Numbered from the stretch's first letter, positions 21,765 through 31,916 are shown. The stretch is 64,000 bases of DNA from Methanobacterium sp. ERen5 (GCA_024167805.1 CP099988.1:2541001-2605000); one strand, 5' to 3'. Numbers and translations: made by a program. The notes: generated by a model from the sequence alone, not told the origin.

Positions 21765-22790
21765 ATGATAGATTTTGAATTGAATAAGGAAGGTTTACCT
21801 ACAATACCCGAAATAGCATGGGAATTTATCTTTGATTCTGTAGAAGCACCAATCATGATCTTGGATGATGAACATAGGATTGTTCGTATAAATGAAAATA
21901 TGAAGCAAACCTTGAATATTCCCGGTGATCCTATCATGGAGAAGTGTTACAAGATCGTTCATGGTACTGAGAATCCACCAGATTTTTGTCCCCATTCTCA
22001 AACATTAATAAATAATGAACGATGCACTGAAGAAGTTGAGTTATCAGATCTCGATGTTTGGCTTTTAGTTACAACCAGCCCCATACAAAATATTGATGGC
22101 GAAGCCATTGGAAGTACGCACATAGCTCAGGATATTACGGAACTAAAACAAACCGAGGAAAAAAACCAAAAATCCTTAGAACTGAAGGATTTATTGATAA
22201 AAGAAACACATCACCGGGTGAAAAATAATTTAGTAACTTTGTCCAGTCTTCTCTACCTTCAAGCAGAGCATGTGGAAGATCAAACAGCCAAGGATATTTT
22301 GTTAGACTCTAAAAATCGTGCAAGGGCCATGGCAATCATACATCAAAAACTTTACAGCAATAAAAGTTTAGAAACCATAAACTTGCACTACTACCTCAAC
22401 CAGCTCTTGGACGAAGTCTTAAAATCCTATTCCATAACTGATAAGATCCAATACACGTTAGATCTTGATAATATTATCTTAGACTCTAACACTGCGTTAA
22501 TTATAGGATTAATCGTCAATGAATTGGTTTCAAATTCCTTGAAATACGCTTTTCCAGATGATGCAAAGGGTGTTGTCGGTGTGAGTTTACACCAAAATGA
22601 TAGTGAGTACATCCTAAAAATTTCAGACAATGGAAAAACCATTCCCTTAGATATCGATATAAACAACATAGATTCATTCGGATTAACCATTGTGAACCTT
22701 CTTGTTAATCAAATAGAAGGCCATATTTCTGTTGAGAGGGTTGGAGGGACAACTTTTACCATTAAATTCAAAGAAAAAACAGAAACCTAA
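21765..22790 (+). CDS. PAS-domain sensor histidine kinase (HisKA_2 type)
   Basis: 341 residues. One PAS domain (about residues 15-130) contains a C-x(3)-V-H-G-x(4)-P-D-F-C-P-H motif, a Cys/His pattern seen in some PAS sensors. It is followed by a HisKA_2 box with the phosphoacceptor in E-T-H-H-R-V-K-N-N, then a HATPase_c domain with the N-box I-V-N-E-L-V-S-N-S-L-K-Y-A-F and I-S-D-N-G-K. No membrane segment, so a cytosolic sensor. TTG 21747 is in frame but overlaps the G-rich site; ATG 21765 is preferred. Probably partners one of the adjacent response regulators. Confidence 0.85.
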   Translation: MIDFELNKEGLPTIPEIAWEFIFDSVEAPIMILDDEHRIVRINENMKQTLNIPGDPIMEKCYKIVHGTENPPDFCPHSQTLINNERCTEEVELSDLDVWLLVTTSPIQNIDGEAIGSTHIAQDITELKQTEEKNQKSLELKDLLIKETHHRVKNNLVTLSSLLYLQAEHVEDQTAKDILLDSKNRARAMAIIHQKLYSNKSLETINLHYYLNQLLDEVLKSYSITDKIQYTLDLDNIILDSNTALIIGLIVNELVSNSLKYAFPDDAKGVVGVSLHQNDSEYILKISDNGKTIPLDIDINNIDSFGLTIVNLLVNQIEGHISVERVGGTTFTIKFKEKTET

Positions 22791-22841
22791 AAATATAATT
22801 CATGATAATCATCATTCAAAAACTTAAATTAATATTTTTTT

Positions 22842-23612
22842 TTAATTGGTAGGGGTTTCAAGTTTTCTTGTAACTCCCAACACTCTATCTACTTCTCCAT
22901 TTTCATTGTACAAAAATGATGTCACTACTTCTGTAGGAATTTTTGAACCATTTTTATGGGTTTGATCCACCAAGTGTTTGCTGACTTTCAATGAATCATC
23001 TCCAGAGAGAATTGCTTGAATCCGATCAGGCAAAGCATTTAGCACTCTTTGATAGGATTCTATGGTAAGTACATCTTCCATGGATTGTTCAAGTACCTCG
23101 TCAGGAGTGTAACCCCTCAAACCTTCGACTGAATCACTAACATATGTAAATTTAGCTGAAGCCAGATCTAGGATCCATATCACATCACCAAGATTTTTTG
23201 ATATGATGCTGTGAATTTCCTGTTTTTTATCAAATTCCTTTTTAAGTTCTTGTTTTTTTAATGCAAGTTCAATTGCAAACTTCAACTCATTGTCATCAAA
23301 GGGCTTAATAATGTAAGCATAAGGGGATGTTTTATGGGCTCGTTCCATGATCATTTCCGAGGAATATGCTGTTACATAAATAATGGGAATATCTAAATGT
23401 TTTTGAATATTTTCTGCAGTAGTTATTCCATCTTCATTTCCACTAAGCACAACATCCATGATAATTAAATCAGGTTTATTTTTAAGGGCAATTTCCACGG
23501 CATCTGCTGAAGACTTAGCACAATCAAGAATGGAATATCCCCAACTTTCAATTTTCATCCTCATTTCTAGTGAGGTTATCATTTCATCTTCCACTATCAA
23601 TATTTTCTTCAT
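22842..23612 (-). CDS. Response regulator with C-terminal PAS domain
   Basis: 256 residues. The receiver domain begins M-K-K-I-L-I-V-E-D-E, with the phosphoacceptor in P-D-L-I-I-M-D-V, V-T-A-Y and the Lys in I-I-K-P-F-D. A short linker helix leads to a PAS domain (about residues 140-250) ending V-D-R-V-L-G-V-T-R-K. No DNA-binding or kinase output is visible. AAGGTG lies six bases before ATG 23610-23612; an in-frame GTG inside the site is rejected. Convergent with the kinase to its left. Confidence 0.85.
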   Translation of the reverse strand: MKKILIVEDEMITSLEMRMKIESWGYSILDCAKSSADAVEIALKNKPDLIIMDVVLSGNEDGITTAENIQKHLDIPIIYVTAYSSEMIMERAHKTSPYAYIIKPFDDNELKFAIELALKKQELKKEFDKKQEIHSIISKNLGDVIWILDLASAKFTYVSDSVEGLRGYTPDEVLEQSMEDVLTIESYQRVLNALPDRIQAILSGDDSLKVSKHLVDQTHKNGSKIPTEVVTSFLYNENGEVDRVLGVTRKLETPTN

Positions 23613-23769
23613 ACTGTGCACCTTGATTACGATTTTGAAAATTGTTATTGAATTAAATTTGAAAATTTATCTGGACAAATAATGATCTGTTAAAGTATTT
23701 TATTTTTTATACCATAAACTTTGTTATAGCTCTAATTATAAAAAAACACGTGCACTAAAAGGAGGATAC

Positions 23770-24516
23770 TTAATGATCTGTATTTAAATCAAAAATAATT
23801 CCATCGATATGAGTAACCTCACCTTCATCTCCATATACAGGTTTACCCATTTCATGGAAATAACTTATTTCATTATTTTTATTTCTGATTCTGTAATCCA
23901 TTGTGAAGGGAACCTTTGAGTTCAAAGAATTATTCATGGTGTTTAAAACAGTTTCCTGATCTTCTTCTAAAATAAACTGTTCCAGGAAATGACCTTCAAA
24001 ATCTATTAATTCTCTTTCATTAAGTCCAATTATTTCTTCGAATAGACCATTAATGAAAGTAACTTTTTTATCATTAACAAAGAACCGATACAACAACCCA
24101 TGGAGATTGTCCAAGACTTCGTCTTTAATCTCAACCATTTTATCCCTTTGATATGTATCAATGGCAGTTTCTATTGTGAATTTCAGCTCCATTTCATCTA
24201 AAGGTTTCACCAAGTACCTAAATGGGTTAGTGGTTTCGGCCTCTTCAATTAATTCATGATTCGAATATGCTGATAGGTAAACCACTGGCACATCTATCTT
24301 CTTTTGTATTTCTCTAACTGTCTCAATACCATTCATTTTTCCTGCTAATTGGATATCCATTAAAATTAAATCAGGATTTAAATCAACAACATTCTCTACA
24401 GCTTCTTCACCAGTTTGAAAATAACCTACAACCTCAAATCCAAGTGACATTAATTGTAGAGTAGTTCCTACTCTTAAAATCCCTTCATCCTCTACAATCA
24501 AAATTCTTTTAGACAT
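23770..24516 (-). CDS. Response regulator with C-terminal PAS domain
   Basis: About 248 residues, the same receiver-plus-PAS design as the neighbouring gene: K-R-I-L-I-V-E-D-E-G-I, phosphoacceptor in P-D-L-I-L-M-D-I, L-S-A-Y, Lys in L-V-K-P-L-D-E. The two look like old tandem paralogues. No ribosome-binding site is seen before the M-S-K-R-I-L start (24514-24516) or the Met two codons upstream, so the transcript may be leaderless. An in-frame codon at 24561 would add 15 hydrophobic residues unlike the family. Confidence 0.8.
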   Translation of the reverse strand: MSKRILIVEDEGILRVGTTLQLMSLGFEVVGYFQTGEEAVENVVDLNPDLILMDIQLAGKMNGIETVREIQKKIDVPVVYLSAYSNHELIEEAETTNPFRYLVKPLDEMELKFTIETAIDTYQRDKMVEIKDEVLDNLHGLLYRFFVNDKKVTFINGLFEEIIGLNERELIDFEGHFLEQFILEEDQETVLNTMNNSLNSKVPFTMDYRIRNKNNEISYFHEMGKPVYGDEGEVTHIDGIIFDLNTDH

Positions 24517-24711
24517 TAACATGATTTTAGTTACTAATGTTATTAAAATATTTTCCAACAATTACTTCCAGTAACATAAAAATCTAAAATAAATATTAGT
24601 ATTACAAGTTTTCTAATTTACAGAATGAACAAAAATAGAACTTCTAAATATTACTAGTCAAATAAAAGCGTTTAAAATTCTTAAATATAATTCCAAATTT
24701 CTAAAAAAAAT

Positions 24712-24729
24712 AACCCTAGGAATAGGGTT
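24712..24729 (-). terminator. Hairpin terminator of the giant surface protein gene
   Basis: A perfect 7-bp stem, AACCCTA with TAGGGTT around a four-base loop, is followed on the minus strand by a T-rich tract (complement of the A8 at 24703-24710). It lies about 20 bases after the stop. Confidence 0.6.
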
Positions 24730-24747
24730 CTCAAATGGGGTTAAAGT

Positions 24748-27700
24748 TTACTTCTTTTTATTAGATACGAAAGCTCCGAATATCATCACTAATGCCATAA
24801 ATAGCATTGGCAATGGTACACCTGTTCTTTGCATAGGAATGGTGCCAACTTCAGTCTGATTTTTAACCTTAGTTGGAGTCATATTCTCAACTGGATCATC
24901 AACTGGTGTTACATCTATTGTAACAGTGACTATGTCACTTCCACCATTACCATCGCTTACTGTTACTGTGAAGCTGTCTGGTCCGTTGTAGTTTGCATTT
25001 GGTGTGTATGTGTATGTACCATCTGCATTTACTATGGCTGTTCCGTGCGTTGGGTTGGTAGCTTTACTAAATGTCAATGTGTCTCCATCAACATCTGTTC
25101 CTGTTACTTTTCCGTTTGCTTGGCTGTCTTCTGGTATGGTTTTACTGTCATCGTTACCTATTGGTGCATCGTTGACTGGTGTTACATCTATTGTAACAGT
25201 GACTACGTCACTACCTCCATTACCATCATTCACTGTTACTGTGAAGCTGTCAGGTCCGTTGTAATTTGCATTTGGTGTGTATGTGTATGTACCATCAGCG
25301 TTAACTACAGCTGTACCGTGCTTAGGATCTGTATCTTTTGCAAATGTCAATGTATCTCCATCAACATCAGTTCCTGTTACCTTTCCGTTTGCTTGGCTGT
25401 CTTCTGGTATGGTTTTACTGTCATCGTTACCTATTGGTGCATCGTTGACTGGTGTTACATCTATTGTAACAGTGACTACGTCACTACCTCCATTACCATC
25501 ATTCACTGTTACTGTGAAGCTGTCAGGTCCGTTGTAATTTGCATTTGGTGTGTATGTGTATGTACCATCAGCGTTAACTACAGCTGTACCGTGCTTAGGA
25601 TCTGTATCTTTTGCAAATGTCAATGTATCTCCATCAACATCAGTTCCTGTTACCTTTCCGTTTGCTTGGCTGTCTTCTGGTATGGTTTTACTGTCTCCGG
25701 TGCTTATTGGTGCATCGTTGACTGGTGTTACATCTATTGTAACAGTGACTATGTCACTTCCACCATTACCGTCGTTCACTGTTACTGTGAAGCTGTCTGG
25801 TCCGTTGTAGTTTGCATTTGGTGTGTATGTGTATGTACCATCTGCATTTACTATGGCAGTTCCGTGGCTTGGGTTGGTAGCTTTACTAAATGTCAATGTA
25901 TCTCCATCAACATCAGTTCCTGTTACTTTACCGTTTGCTTGGCTGTCTTCTGGTATGGTTTTACTGTCTCCGGTGCCTATTGGTGCATCGTTGACTGGTG
26001 TTACATCTATTGTAACAGTGACTATGTCACTACCTCCATTACCATCATTCACTGTTACTGTGAAGCTGTCAGGTCCGTTGTAATTTGCATTTGGTGTGTA
26101 TGTGTATGTACCATCAGCGTTAACTACAGCTGTACCGTGCTTAGGATCTGTATCTTTTGCAAATGTCAATGTATCTCCATCAACATCTGTTCCAGTTACT
26201 TTACCGTTTGCTTGGCTGTCTTCTGATATGGTTTTACTGTCTCCGGTGCCTATTGGTGCATCGTTGACTGGTGTTACATCTATTGTAACAGTGACTACGT
26301 CACTACCACCATTACCATCGCTTACTGTTACTGTGAAGCTGTCTGGTCCGTTGTAGTTTGCATTTGGTGTGTATGTGTATGTACCATCTGCATTTACTAT
26401 GGCAGTTCCGTGGCTTGGGTTGGTAGCTTTACTAAATGTCAATGTATCTCCATCAACATCAGTTCCTGTTACCTTTCCGTTTGCTTGGCTGTCTTCTGGT
26501 ATGGTTTTACTGTCATCGTTACCTATTGGTGCATCGTTGACTGGTGTTACATCTATTGTAACAGTGACTACGTCACTACCACCATTACCATCATTCACTG
26601 TTACTGTGAAGCTGTCAGGTCCGTTGTAATTTGCATTTGGTGTGTATGTGTACGTACCATCCGCGTTAACAACAGCTGTACCGTGCTTAGGATCTGTATC
26701 TTTTGCAAATGTCAATGTATCTCCATCAACATCAGTTCCAGTTACTTTACCGTTTGCTTGGCTGTCTTCTGATATGGTTTTACTGTCATCGTTACCTATT
26801 GGTGCATCGTTGACTGGTGTTACATCTATTGTAACAGTGACTACGTCACTACCACCATTACCATCATTCACTGTTACTGTGAAGCTGTCAGGTCCGTTGT
26901 AGTTTGCATTTGGTGTGTATGTGTACGTACCATCAGCATTTACTATGGCAGTTCCGTGCGTTGGGTTAGTGTTTTTGGTGTATGTTAATGTGTCTCCATC
27001 AACATCAGCTCCTGTTACTTTACCGTTTGCTTGGCTGTCTTCTGGTATGGTTTTACTGTCATCGTTACCTATTGGTGCATCGTTGACTGGTGTTACATCC
27101 ATATTTAATGTTCCTGTAGCAGTGTTACCTGTATTGTCACTTACAGTGTAAGTTATAGTTGGAACTGGTCCATTATAATTACTTGCTGGAGTGAATAAGT
27201 AACTGCCATCAGAATTAATCACAATCCTTCCAACTCCAGGTATGTTCACAGTGCCAGGAGCGTAGGTCGTACCGTTTATTAAGAAATTCACTACTGTGAC
27301 AGGTCCATCTGGATCTGAAGCTGGTAAATTTCCAGATATTGGTGTGTCTTCAGGTGTTGTTTTAGAGTCATTGTTAGCAGTAGGTAAACCATCAACAGTT
27401 GTTATAACTGGTGGGGCTTGATTGTTACTAATATTTGGATCAGTTATTCCTGAAGGTACCTGTACACTTGCTGTATTGGTTAATGTTCCTGTTTTTGTTG
27501 AATCAACAATTCCAATTATGGTTAAAGTCACATCTTCTCCATCTGCGAGAGTTACTCCTGTCCATGCACCTGTTAATGGGTTGTAAGTACCTTCACTAGG
27601 TGTGTAACTGGTTGCAGTAAATCCTGCAGGTAAGTTGTCGATCACAGTGAATACATCACTGGATACTATGCTTGAAGGACCATTGTTGTGTACTTTTATG

Positions 27701-28443
27701 GTATAAGTTAAAGTTTTACCGGCCACAACTGGGTCTGGACTATCCGATTTGGAAATTGAAAGATCAACTGGGGCATTTAACTCCCATAAAAACTCCATTC
27801 CATCAGCTTGACTGTCTGCACCAACTCCCCACCATGAAAAAGTCACACTGGTTATGTTAGTTCCCATGATCTGAACAGTTCCTGCTGAGGTTCCTCCCAA
27901 GGGATCCATAGATGCTTCCATACTATTAGAATTTATAGAAACACCTGGTGTTCTTTGGATGGTGCTGGATGTAACTTCAAAACTTGTTGGTCCTGATAAT
28001 TTAGTTAAATACATTCCCGTGTTTAAAAGTGTTAGAAGAGCTGACGAAGAAGTGTATTTTGCTCCATTTTGTACGTTACCACCTATTCTGTCTATGTATA
28101 ATATAGGGTTGTTTACTGGTCTATTGAAGTTAAAAGTTATTGTTCCATTGTTAGCTCTTGTCAATGTGTTCCAGTTTAAAGCAATTTCTAAAGAGTTGTG
28201 TCCAGCTGCTGAAGCATTGCTCCAAAATGCAGTATTTGTATTTGTGGTTCCTGTTGGTGTTGCAGTAACTGTAGCAGCACCATTGTGTTTTTCTGTGAAA
28301 TTAACTTTTACTGGTCCTGCTGTGGAATTGTAAACTCCATTAGAACCACTCCAAGTGCCAGTCATATTTGCAGCACATGAAGTACTCAACATACCAAAGA
28401 ACATAAAGGCCATTATTACCATGAAAATTGTTACCTTTTTGAT
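24748..28443 (-). CDS. Giant repeat-containing surface protein (tandem Ig/cadherin-like domains)
   Basis: About 1230 residues. A signal peptide is followed by a unique domain of about 200 residues, a DUF11-like domain (V-D-L-S-I-S-K-S-D-S-P-D-P-V-V-A-G), a divergent repeat, then eight nearly identical 91-residue repeats of the tandem-95/cadherin-like type. Each holds D-V-D-G-D-T-L, H-G-T-A, D-G-T-Y-T-Y-T-P-N-A-N-Y-N-G-P-D-S-F and ends V-T-P-V-N-D-A-P. The C-terminus is a membrane helix plus K-K-K. The first ATG (28420-28422) gives a signal peptide with no positive charge. A perfect GGAGGTG (28449-28455) instead sits five bases before ATC 28441-28443, which would give M-K-K-V-T-I-F. Probably adhesion or cell-surface structure. 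Confidence 0.88.
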   Translation of the reverse strand: MKKVTIFMVIMAFMFFGMLSTSCAANMTGTWSGSNGVYNSTAGPVKVNFTEKHNGAATVTATPTGTTNTNTAFWSNASAAGHNSLEIALNWNTLTRANNGTITFNFNRPVNNPILYIDRIGGNVQNGAKYTSSSALLTLLNTGMYLTKLSGPTSFEVTSSTIQRTPGVSINSNSMEASMDPLGGTSAGTVQIMGTNITSVTFSWWGVGADSQADGMEFLWELNAPVDLSISKSDSPDPVVAGKTLTYTIKVHNNGPSSIVSSDVFTVIDNLPAGFTATSYTPSEGTYNPLTGAWTGVTLADGEDVTLTIIGIVDSTKTGTLTNTASVQVPSGITDPNISNNQAPPVITTVDGLPTANNDSKTTPEDTPISGNLPASDPDGPVTVVNFLINGTTYAPGTVNIPGVGRIVINSDGSYLFTPASNYNGPVPTITYTVSDNTGNTATGTLNMDVTPVNDAPIGNDDSKTIPEDSQANGKVTGADVDGDTLTYTKNTNPTHGTAIVNADGTYTYTPNANYNGPDSFTVTVNDGNGGSDVVTVTIDVTPVNDAPIGNDDSKTISEDSQANGKVTGTDVDGDTLTFAKDTDPKHGTAVVNADGTYTYTPNANYNGPDSFTVTVNDGNGGSDVVTVTIDVTPVNDAPIGNDDSKTIPEDSQANGKVTGTDVDGDTLTFSKATNPSHGTAIVNADGTYTYTPNANYNGPDSFTVTVSDGNGGSDVVTVTIDVTPVNDAPIGTGDSKTISEDSQANGKVTGTDVDGDTLTFAKDTDPKHGTAVVNADGTYTYTPNANYNGPDSFTVTVNDGNGGSDIVTVTIDVTPVNDAPIGTGDSKTIPEDSQANGKVTGTDVDGDTLTFSKATNPSHGTAIVNADGTYTYTPNANYNGPDSFTVTVNDGNGGSDIVTVTIDVTPVNDAPISTGDSKTIPEDSQANGKVTGTDVDGDTLTFAKDTDPKHGTAVVNADGTYTYTPNANYNGPDSFTVTVNDGNGGSDVVTVTIDVTPVNDAPIGNDDSKTIPEDSQANGKVTGTDVDGDTLTFAKDTDPKHGTAVVNADGTYTYTPNANYNGPDSFTVTVNDGNGGSDVVTVTIDVTPVNDAPIGNDDSKTIPEDSQANGKVTGTDVDGDTLTFSKATNPTHGTAIVNADGTYTYTPNANYNGPDSFTVTVSDGNGGSDIVTVTIDVTPVDDPVENMTPTKVKNQTEVGTIPMQRTGVPLPMLFMALVMIFGAFVSNKKK
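24904..27087 (-). repeat. Eight tandem 273-bp coding repeats
   Basis: Eight in-frame 273-bp units inside the surface protein gene are nearly identical at DNA level. Two sub-types alternate, marked by T-F-A-K-D-T-D-P-K-H-G-T-A-V and T-F-S-K-A-T-N-P-S-H-G-T-A-I; N- to C-terminal order is B', A, B, A, B, A, A, B. This suggests growth by duplication of 546-bp pairs. Copy number from a draft assembly should be treated with care. Confidence 0.9.
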
Positions 28444-28635
28444 CTTTTCACCTCCTTTTTGTTTATTAGCCCATTAATCACAATTGAATAAAGGGTATTA
28501 TTAGTTGGGGGAATCGATTTAAAAAACAGAGGCTAATATGTTTAGTACACATGATCACACAACAAAAAGAGTTATATAACATAATTTTTTTAAACAATAT
28601 ATTCACTTTAAATAAAAATTAGATTTGGTGATTGG

Positions 28636-29142
28636 TTGAAAAGGATTACAATATCAATTGATTCTGAATTGGACATTAAATTCAGAAAAAAAGCTTCACA
28701 GAAATATCAATTTGAAAGAGGATGGTACAGCATTGCAGTAGCAGAAGCCATGACTTACTGGGCAGACGGAAAGGATCAAGAAATTGCCAACAACAAATCA
28801 GAACCAAACACTCCATTAAAGGATCATTTAGACAAGGATCTGCTGAACAAAATAAATTCAGAATTGAACCTTGAAGATGACAATTTGTTCGAAAATTTTG
28901 AAAGCTTGATAAACCACATAAACAATGACACACCACACAAGTTACTAATTGAACGTGAAAAAGGTAACATAGTCATAAAAATGGAGAATGATAATGTTTC
29001 AGATTTAAAAACAAATTTAGAATCATTCATGTTTTTATATCGCAGTCTTGGGGTTATTTTATCAGCCTTGGAAGAAACATCAAAGGAAAAATTCGATATC
29101 GTAGGTATGGGAGAAATACCTCCGGTTTACATAAAAAAATAA
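28636..29142 (+). CDS. Protein with ribbon-helix-helix-like N-terminus, unknown function
   Basis: 168 residues. The N-terminus (K-R-I-T-I-S-I-D-S-E-L-D-I-K-F-R-K-K-A) resembles a CopG/Arc-type ribbon-helix-helix: a short strand and a basic helix, followed by A-V-A-E-A-M-T-Y-W. The remainder is acidic and unassigned. TTG start with GGTGAT three bases upstream. It is divergent from the giant surface protein, and the 190-bp gap holds both promoters, so it could regulate its neighbour; that is inference only. Confidence 0.55.
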   Translation: MKRITISIDSELDIKFRKKASQKYQFERGWYSIAVAEAMTYWADGKDQEIANNKSEPNTPLKDHLDKDLLNKINSELNLEDDNLFENFESLINHINNDTPHKLLIEREKGNIVIKMENDNVSDLKTNLESFMFLYRSLGVILSALEETSKEKFDIVGMGEIPPVYIKK

Positions 29143-29344
29143 TTGACTGAACAAAAATAATTATACAAAGCGGTTTATAATTGGTAAACACTATTTTTGT
29201 ATTCAAAAGAGTGGATTAGATATTGACTCTGATGATATGATTTATTCTATTTTTTTGGTGTTTAACCATACGATTCACTTAAAAGTTATATCCAATGGAA
29301 ACCATATATTTAACTAGAATATTTAAGAAAAAGGGGTTGATATT

Positions 29345-29455
29345 ATGGTAGTGAAAAATAAAGTGTGTAACACCCGTAAAAAACAGCGTAAGTTACAACA
29401 AAAATATATTAAAGGAAAAAACCCAGCTAAAACTATTGAAAAATGTAAGATATGA
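29345..29455 (+). CDS. Very small basic protein (36 residues)
   Basis: A 36-codon frame starting M-V-V-K-N-K-V-C-N-T-R-K-K-Q-R-K and ending T-I-E-K-C-K-I, with 14 Lys/Arg and two Cys. An AGGGGTTGAT site lies three to ten bases before the ATG, which argues that it is translated. It could bind nucleic acid or be a ribosome-associated peptide; no family recognised. Confidence 0.4.
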   Translation: MVVKNKVCNTRKKQRKLQQKYIKGKNPAKTIEKCKI

Positions 29456-29512
29456 TTTAAATTTTTTTTAAATTCCTAAAGGCACTACTAAACTACCTAC
29501 CAATTTCTAACA

Positions 29513-30490
29513 CTATTTTCTTTCGTACACAAATTTTGGTACAGCCTCTTTGAAGGGGTCGAAATCTTCGATATTTTTAACTTCCATGCATTTCATGCTG
29601 ACCATTGAATGCAGTGAAGATGGTAGTCTGAGTATTCTTTTTAGATCGATGGAAACCTTGGCATCAACCAAACTCATGTTTAAGGCAGCAATACCCTTTA
29701 CAACCTTTTTATATCTTTGAGGACCAATTTTACCCTTGAAAACACCCCATTGATTGTTGGCTATCAAGCTACGGTTTTTCAAAACATCGTTTAGGAGTTT
29801 TTTATTCACATCATCCAGCTCGGCTTTTTTGTTAAGATGGAGTATGGTGAATTTAACACGGTCGGTGAATACTTTAGGATATCCAAACGGAACAACGAAG
29901 TGTTCATAGGAAACCCTTTCAAAATCAAGACTAAACTCATTTTCAGGCACATCAGCCCCTACAATATATTTCACAATCTGGGCTCTAACATCACTGTCTG
30001 CCTTAAGCACAGTTGGATCAAGAATCCTCACATGATATCCTCTGCCTGAGTAAACCACATGTATGTCCTTCAGTCCTAGATCACCCTTCAATACATCGAT
30101 TAGTCCGCATACTATTTCTTTGGCTTCGTTTAGACATATTTCACAGACACCATCACATTCGCATGTTCTTACTGGAATGTCCTTGGCATCAACATCGAAA
30201 ACTAATTCTGCTCCGTTCCAACCATCCCTTCTCTGTGGTTTGTCATAAAAAGCCACAGATGAGTAGGCTGCAAAAGGTGTTCGAACCTTTAAGAAACGTC
30301 TGAGAAAATCGGGTGTCCTAAAGATCTTGTAACGATCGTTTGGTCCCCTTCCAACATGGTCGAAACCAAATTCTCTATCTTGAATAGTATTGGATATGAA
30401 ATCTGGAACCTTTTTAATATTCCATTCCTCTTTATAATACCTTTTCCTTTCTTCAGGTGTAGCAGGTGTTAAATATTCTATTTTTACCAT
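29513..30490 (-). CDS. priS: DNA primase small (catalytic) subunit
   Basis: 325 residues, the normal length for archaeal/eukaryal PriS, which makes RNA/DNA primers for replication. The catalytic acidic motif is in L-V-F-D-V-D-A-K-D near residue 95. A Cys cluster ([10 protein letters not shown]) follows, then the S-G-R-G-Y-H-V-R nucleotide-binding motif. It lies 44 bases downstream of the repaired priL gene on the same strand, so the two subunits are co-transcribed. Confidence 0.95.
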   Translation of the reverse strand: MVKIEYLTPATPEERKRYYKEEWNIKKVPDFISNTIQDREFGFDHVGRGPNDRYKIFRTPDFLRRFLKVRTPFAAYSSVAFYDKPQRRDGWNGAELVFDVDAKDIPVRTCECDGVCEICLNEAKEIVCGLIDVLKGDLGLKDIHVVYSGRGYHVRILDPTVLKADSDVRAQIVKYIVGADVPENEFSLDFERVSYEHFVVPFGYPKVFTDRVKFTILHLNKKAELDDVNKKLLNDVLKNRSLIANNQWGVFKGKIGPQRYKKVVKGIAALNMSLVDAKVSIDLKRILRLPSSLHSMVSMKCMEVKNIEDFDPFKEAVPKFVYERK

Positions 30491-30534
30491 CTCGCAGGGT
30501 TTTAATTATCTACAATATTTTTTTATTAAGAGGA

Positions 30535-31916
30535 TTAATTTGAGTCCTTCTTAGTTTCAGAGGTTTTAGCTTCGGTTTCCTCTGATCCGTTTCCTGTTGA
30601 CTCTTGGGATTCTTTTCTGATGATCCATGTCATTCTGTTGTAGTAGGACAGGGGTTTCCAATTTTTTTACAGTGTTCATCTGGTTTGCAAAGACTTGGAA
30701 GGTGTAGTTTAACCTTTTCACAGCTCATGGGTGTGTACCAAGTTGTTTGTCCTTCGTTTTTAAGATCAGCTGTTTCATGCATACCGAAACCTAGTTTAGC
30801 AATTAGGTTCACCTTGTCTTGTGGTTGATCCTCAAACAATGGGGGTGTACATCTCTCTGCAGCTCCGAATATGAGGGGCATTATCTCACCTTCAACCACA
30901 TTGAGATTTGGGTCTATGTCCGATACTCTTTTACTTATGTTTTCGCTAAACACTGATGGATAGAGTCGGGCATAGGATATGAACGGTGTTAAAAACATGA
31001 TTATGGCATCGTTACGTCCGCCTGATTTAATTCCTTCCATAACATTTTTGACGCATGGTGGAAATGCCCTAGGATTTAAAGCTGAGGCTCTGATACTACC
31101 TCCCCTTGAACCTCCACCAAATCCATAGGATCTGGCCGATTCCACTAGAACCTCTGATATTTTGTCTGCAAGTTCCAAGAGTATGGGGTTAGGTTCAATT
31201 TCCCTTTGGGATTTTTCTGAAACATTGGAAATGTACTCCTCAGTATTTTGCATCACCGTTTTGATCATGACCAGTTCCTTTACCCTGGTTCCAATCAATG
31301 CTTCGTACATTTTATCAGGTTTTCTTCCATGGATCTTTGAACTGAATCTTTCAAGGAAATCATCCTTGTCAAGAATCACTTCGCCGTTGTCCAGTATCAT
31401 TTCATGGAGCCTGAGTTTTTTTGAGCTGAGCAATTCTTCAAAAAAGGTCCATTTAGGATGTGAAAGTACAACACTGTTTAATATGTTGTTTACAGCAAGG
31501 TTACGTTCTGATTTGGATAGTTTACCTAACCTGTACTCCATGATCTTTCCCTGTGATTCAACAAGGACTCGACTTTCTCTGGAGTTTGAACCGTATTTGG
31601 CTCCAACTGCTTGGCAGAGAAGGTAGTAAGATATTATATCAAATTTATATATTTCTGGGTTGAAAAGAAACTCGTACTTATTGTTGTCAAAGTTTCTGTC
31701 GTTTTTCTTTTTAACGTACCACTCGATCCTTTTAATAGCTAGATCTATGTAGTTTCGTGGTATGAATGAATCGTCAGATATTTCCTGTGATCTGCTCTCA
31801 GTAACAATGCTCATTAACTCGTCATTGTCTGATAAAACCCTTTCAAAATCTCCTAACTCACGAACAACATTCTTTCCCTCGTCTGAAAGTGGATTTATAA
31901 ATGCTACTGATAACAT
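30535..31916 (-). CDS. priL: DNA primase large subunit (frameshifted at the C-terminus)
   Basis: About 460 residues after repair. PriL regulates primer length and carries a 4Fe-4S cluster. The cluster cysteines are visible in P-P-C-V-K-N-V, R-C-T-P-P-L, S-L-C-K-P-D and E-H-C-K-K-I. The frame ends at 30630 with an atypical tail (G-N-P-C-P-T-T-T-E), whereas one extra C in the run at 30651-30654 restores G-N-P-L-S-Y-Y-N-R-M and an acidic tail ending at 30535. The P-L-S-Y-Y ending is the family's usual one, so the break is very probably an error. Confidence 0.93.

Noticed and set aside
24829..26772. Long plus-strand frames (up to 465 codons) opposite the giant surface protein, plus eight 86-codon frames spaced 273 bases apart
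   Set aside because: They are the reverse-strand shadow of the tandem repeats. Composition is implausible (Cys/Trp/Tyr-rich) and no ribosome-binding site is present.
24904..27087. Regularly spaced repeats as a CRISPR array
   Set aside because: The 273-bp units are coding, in frame, and have no short repeat/unique spacer structure.
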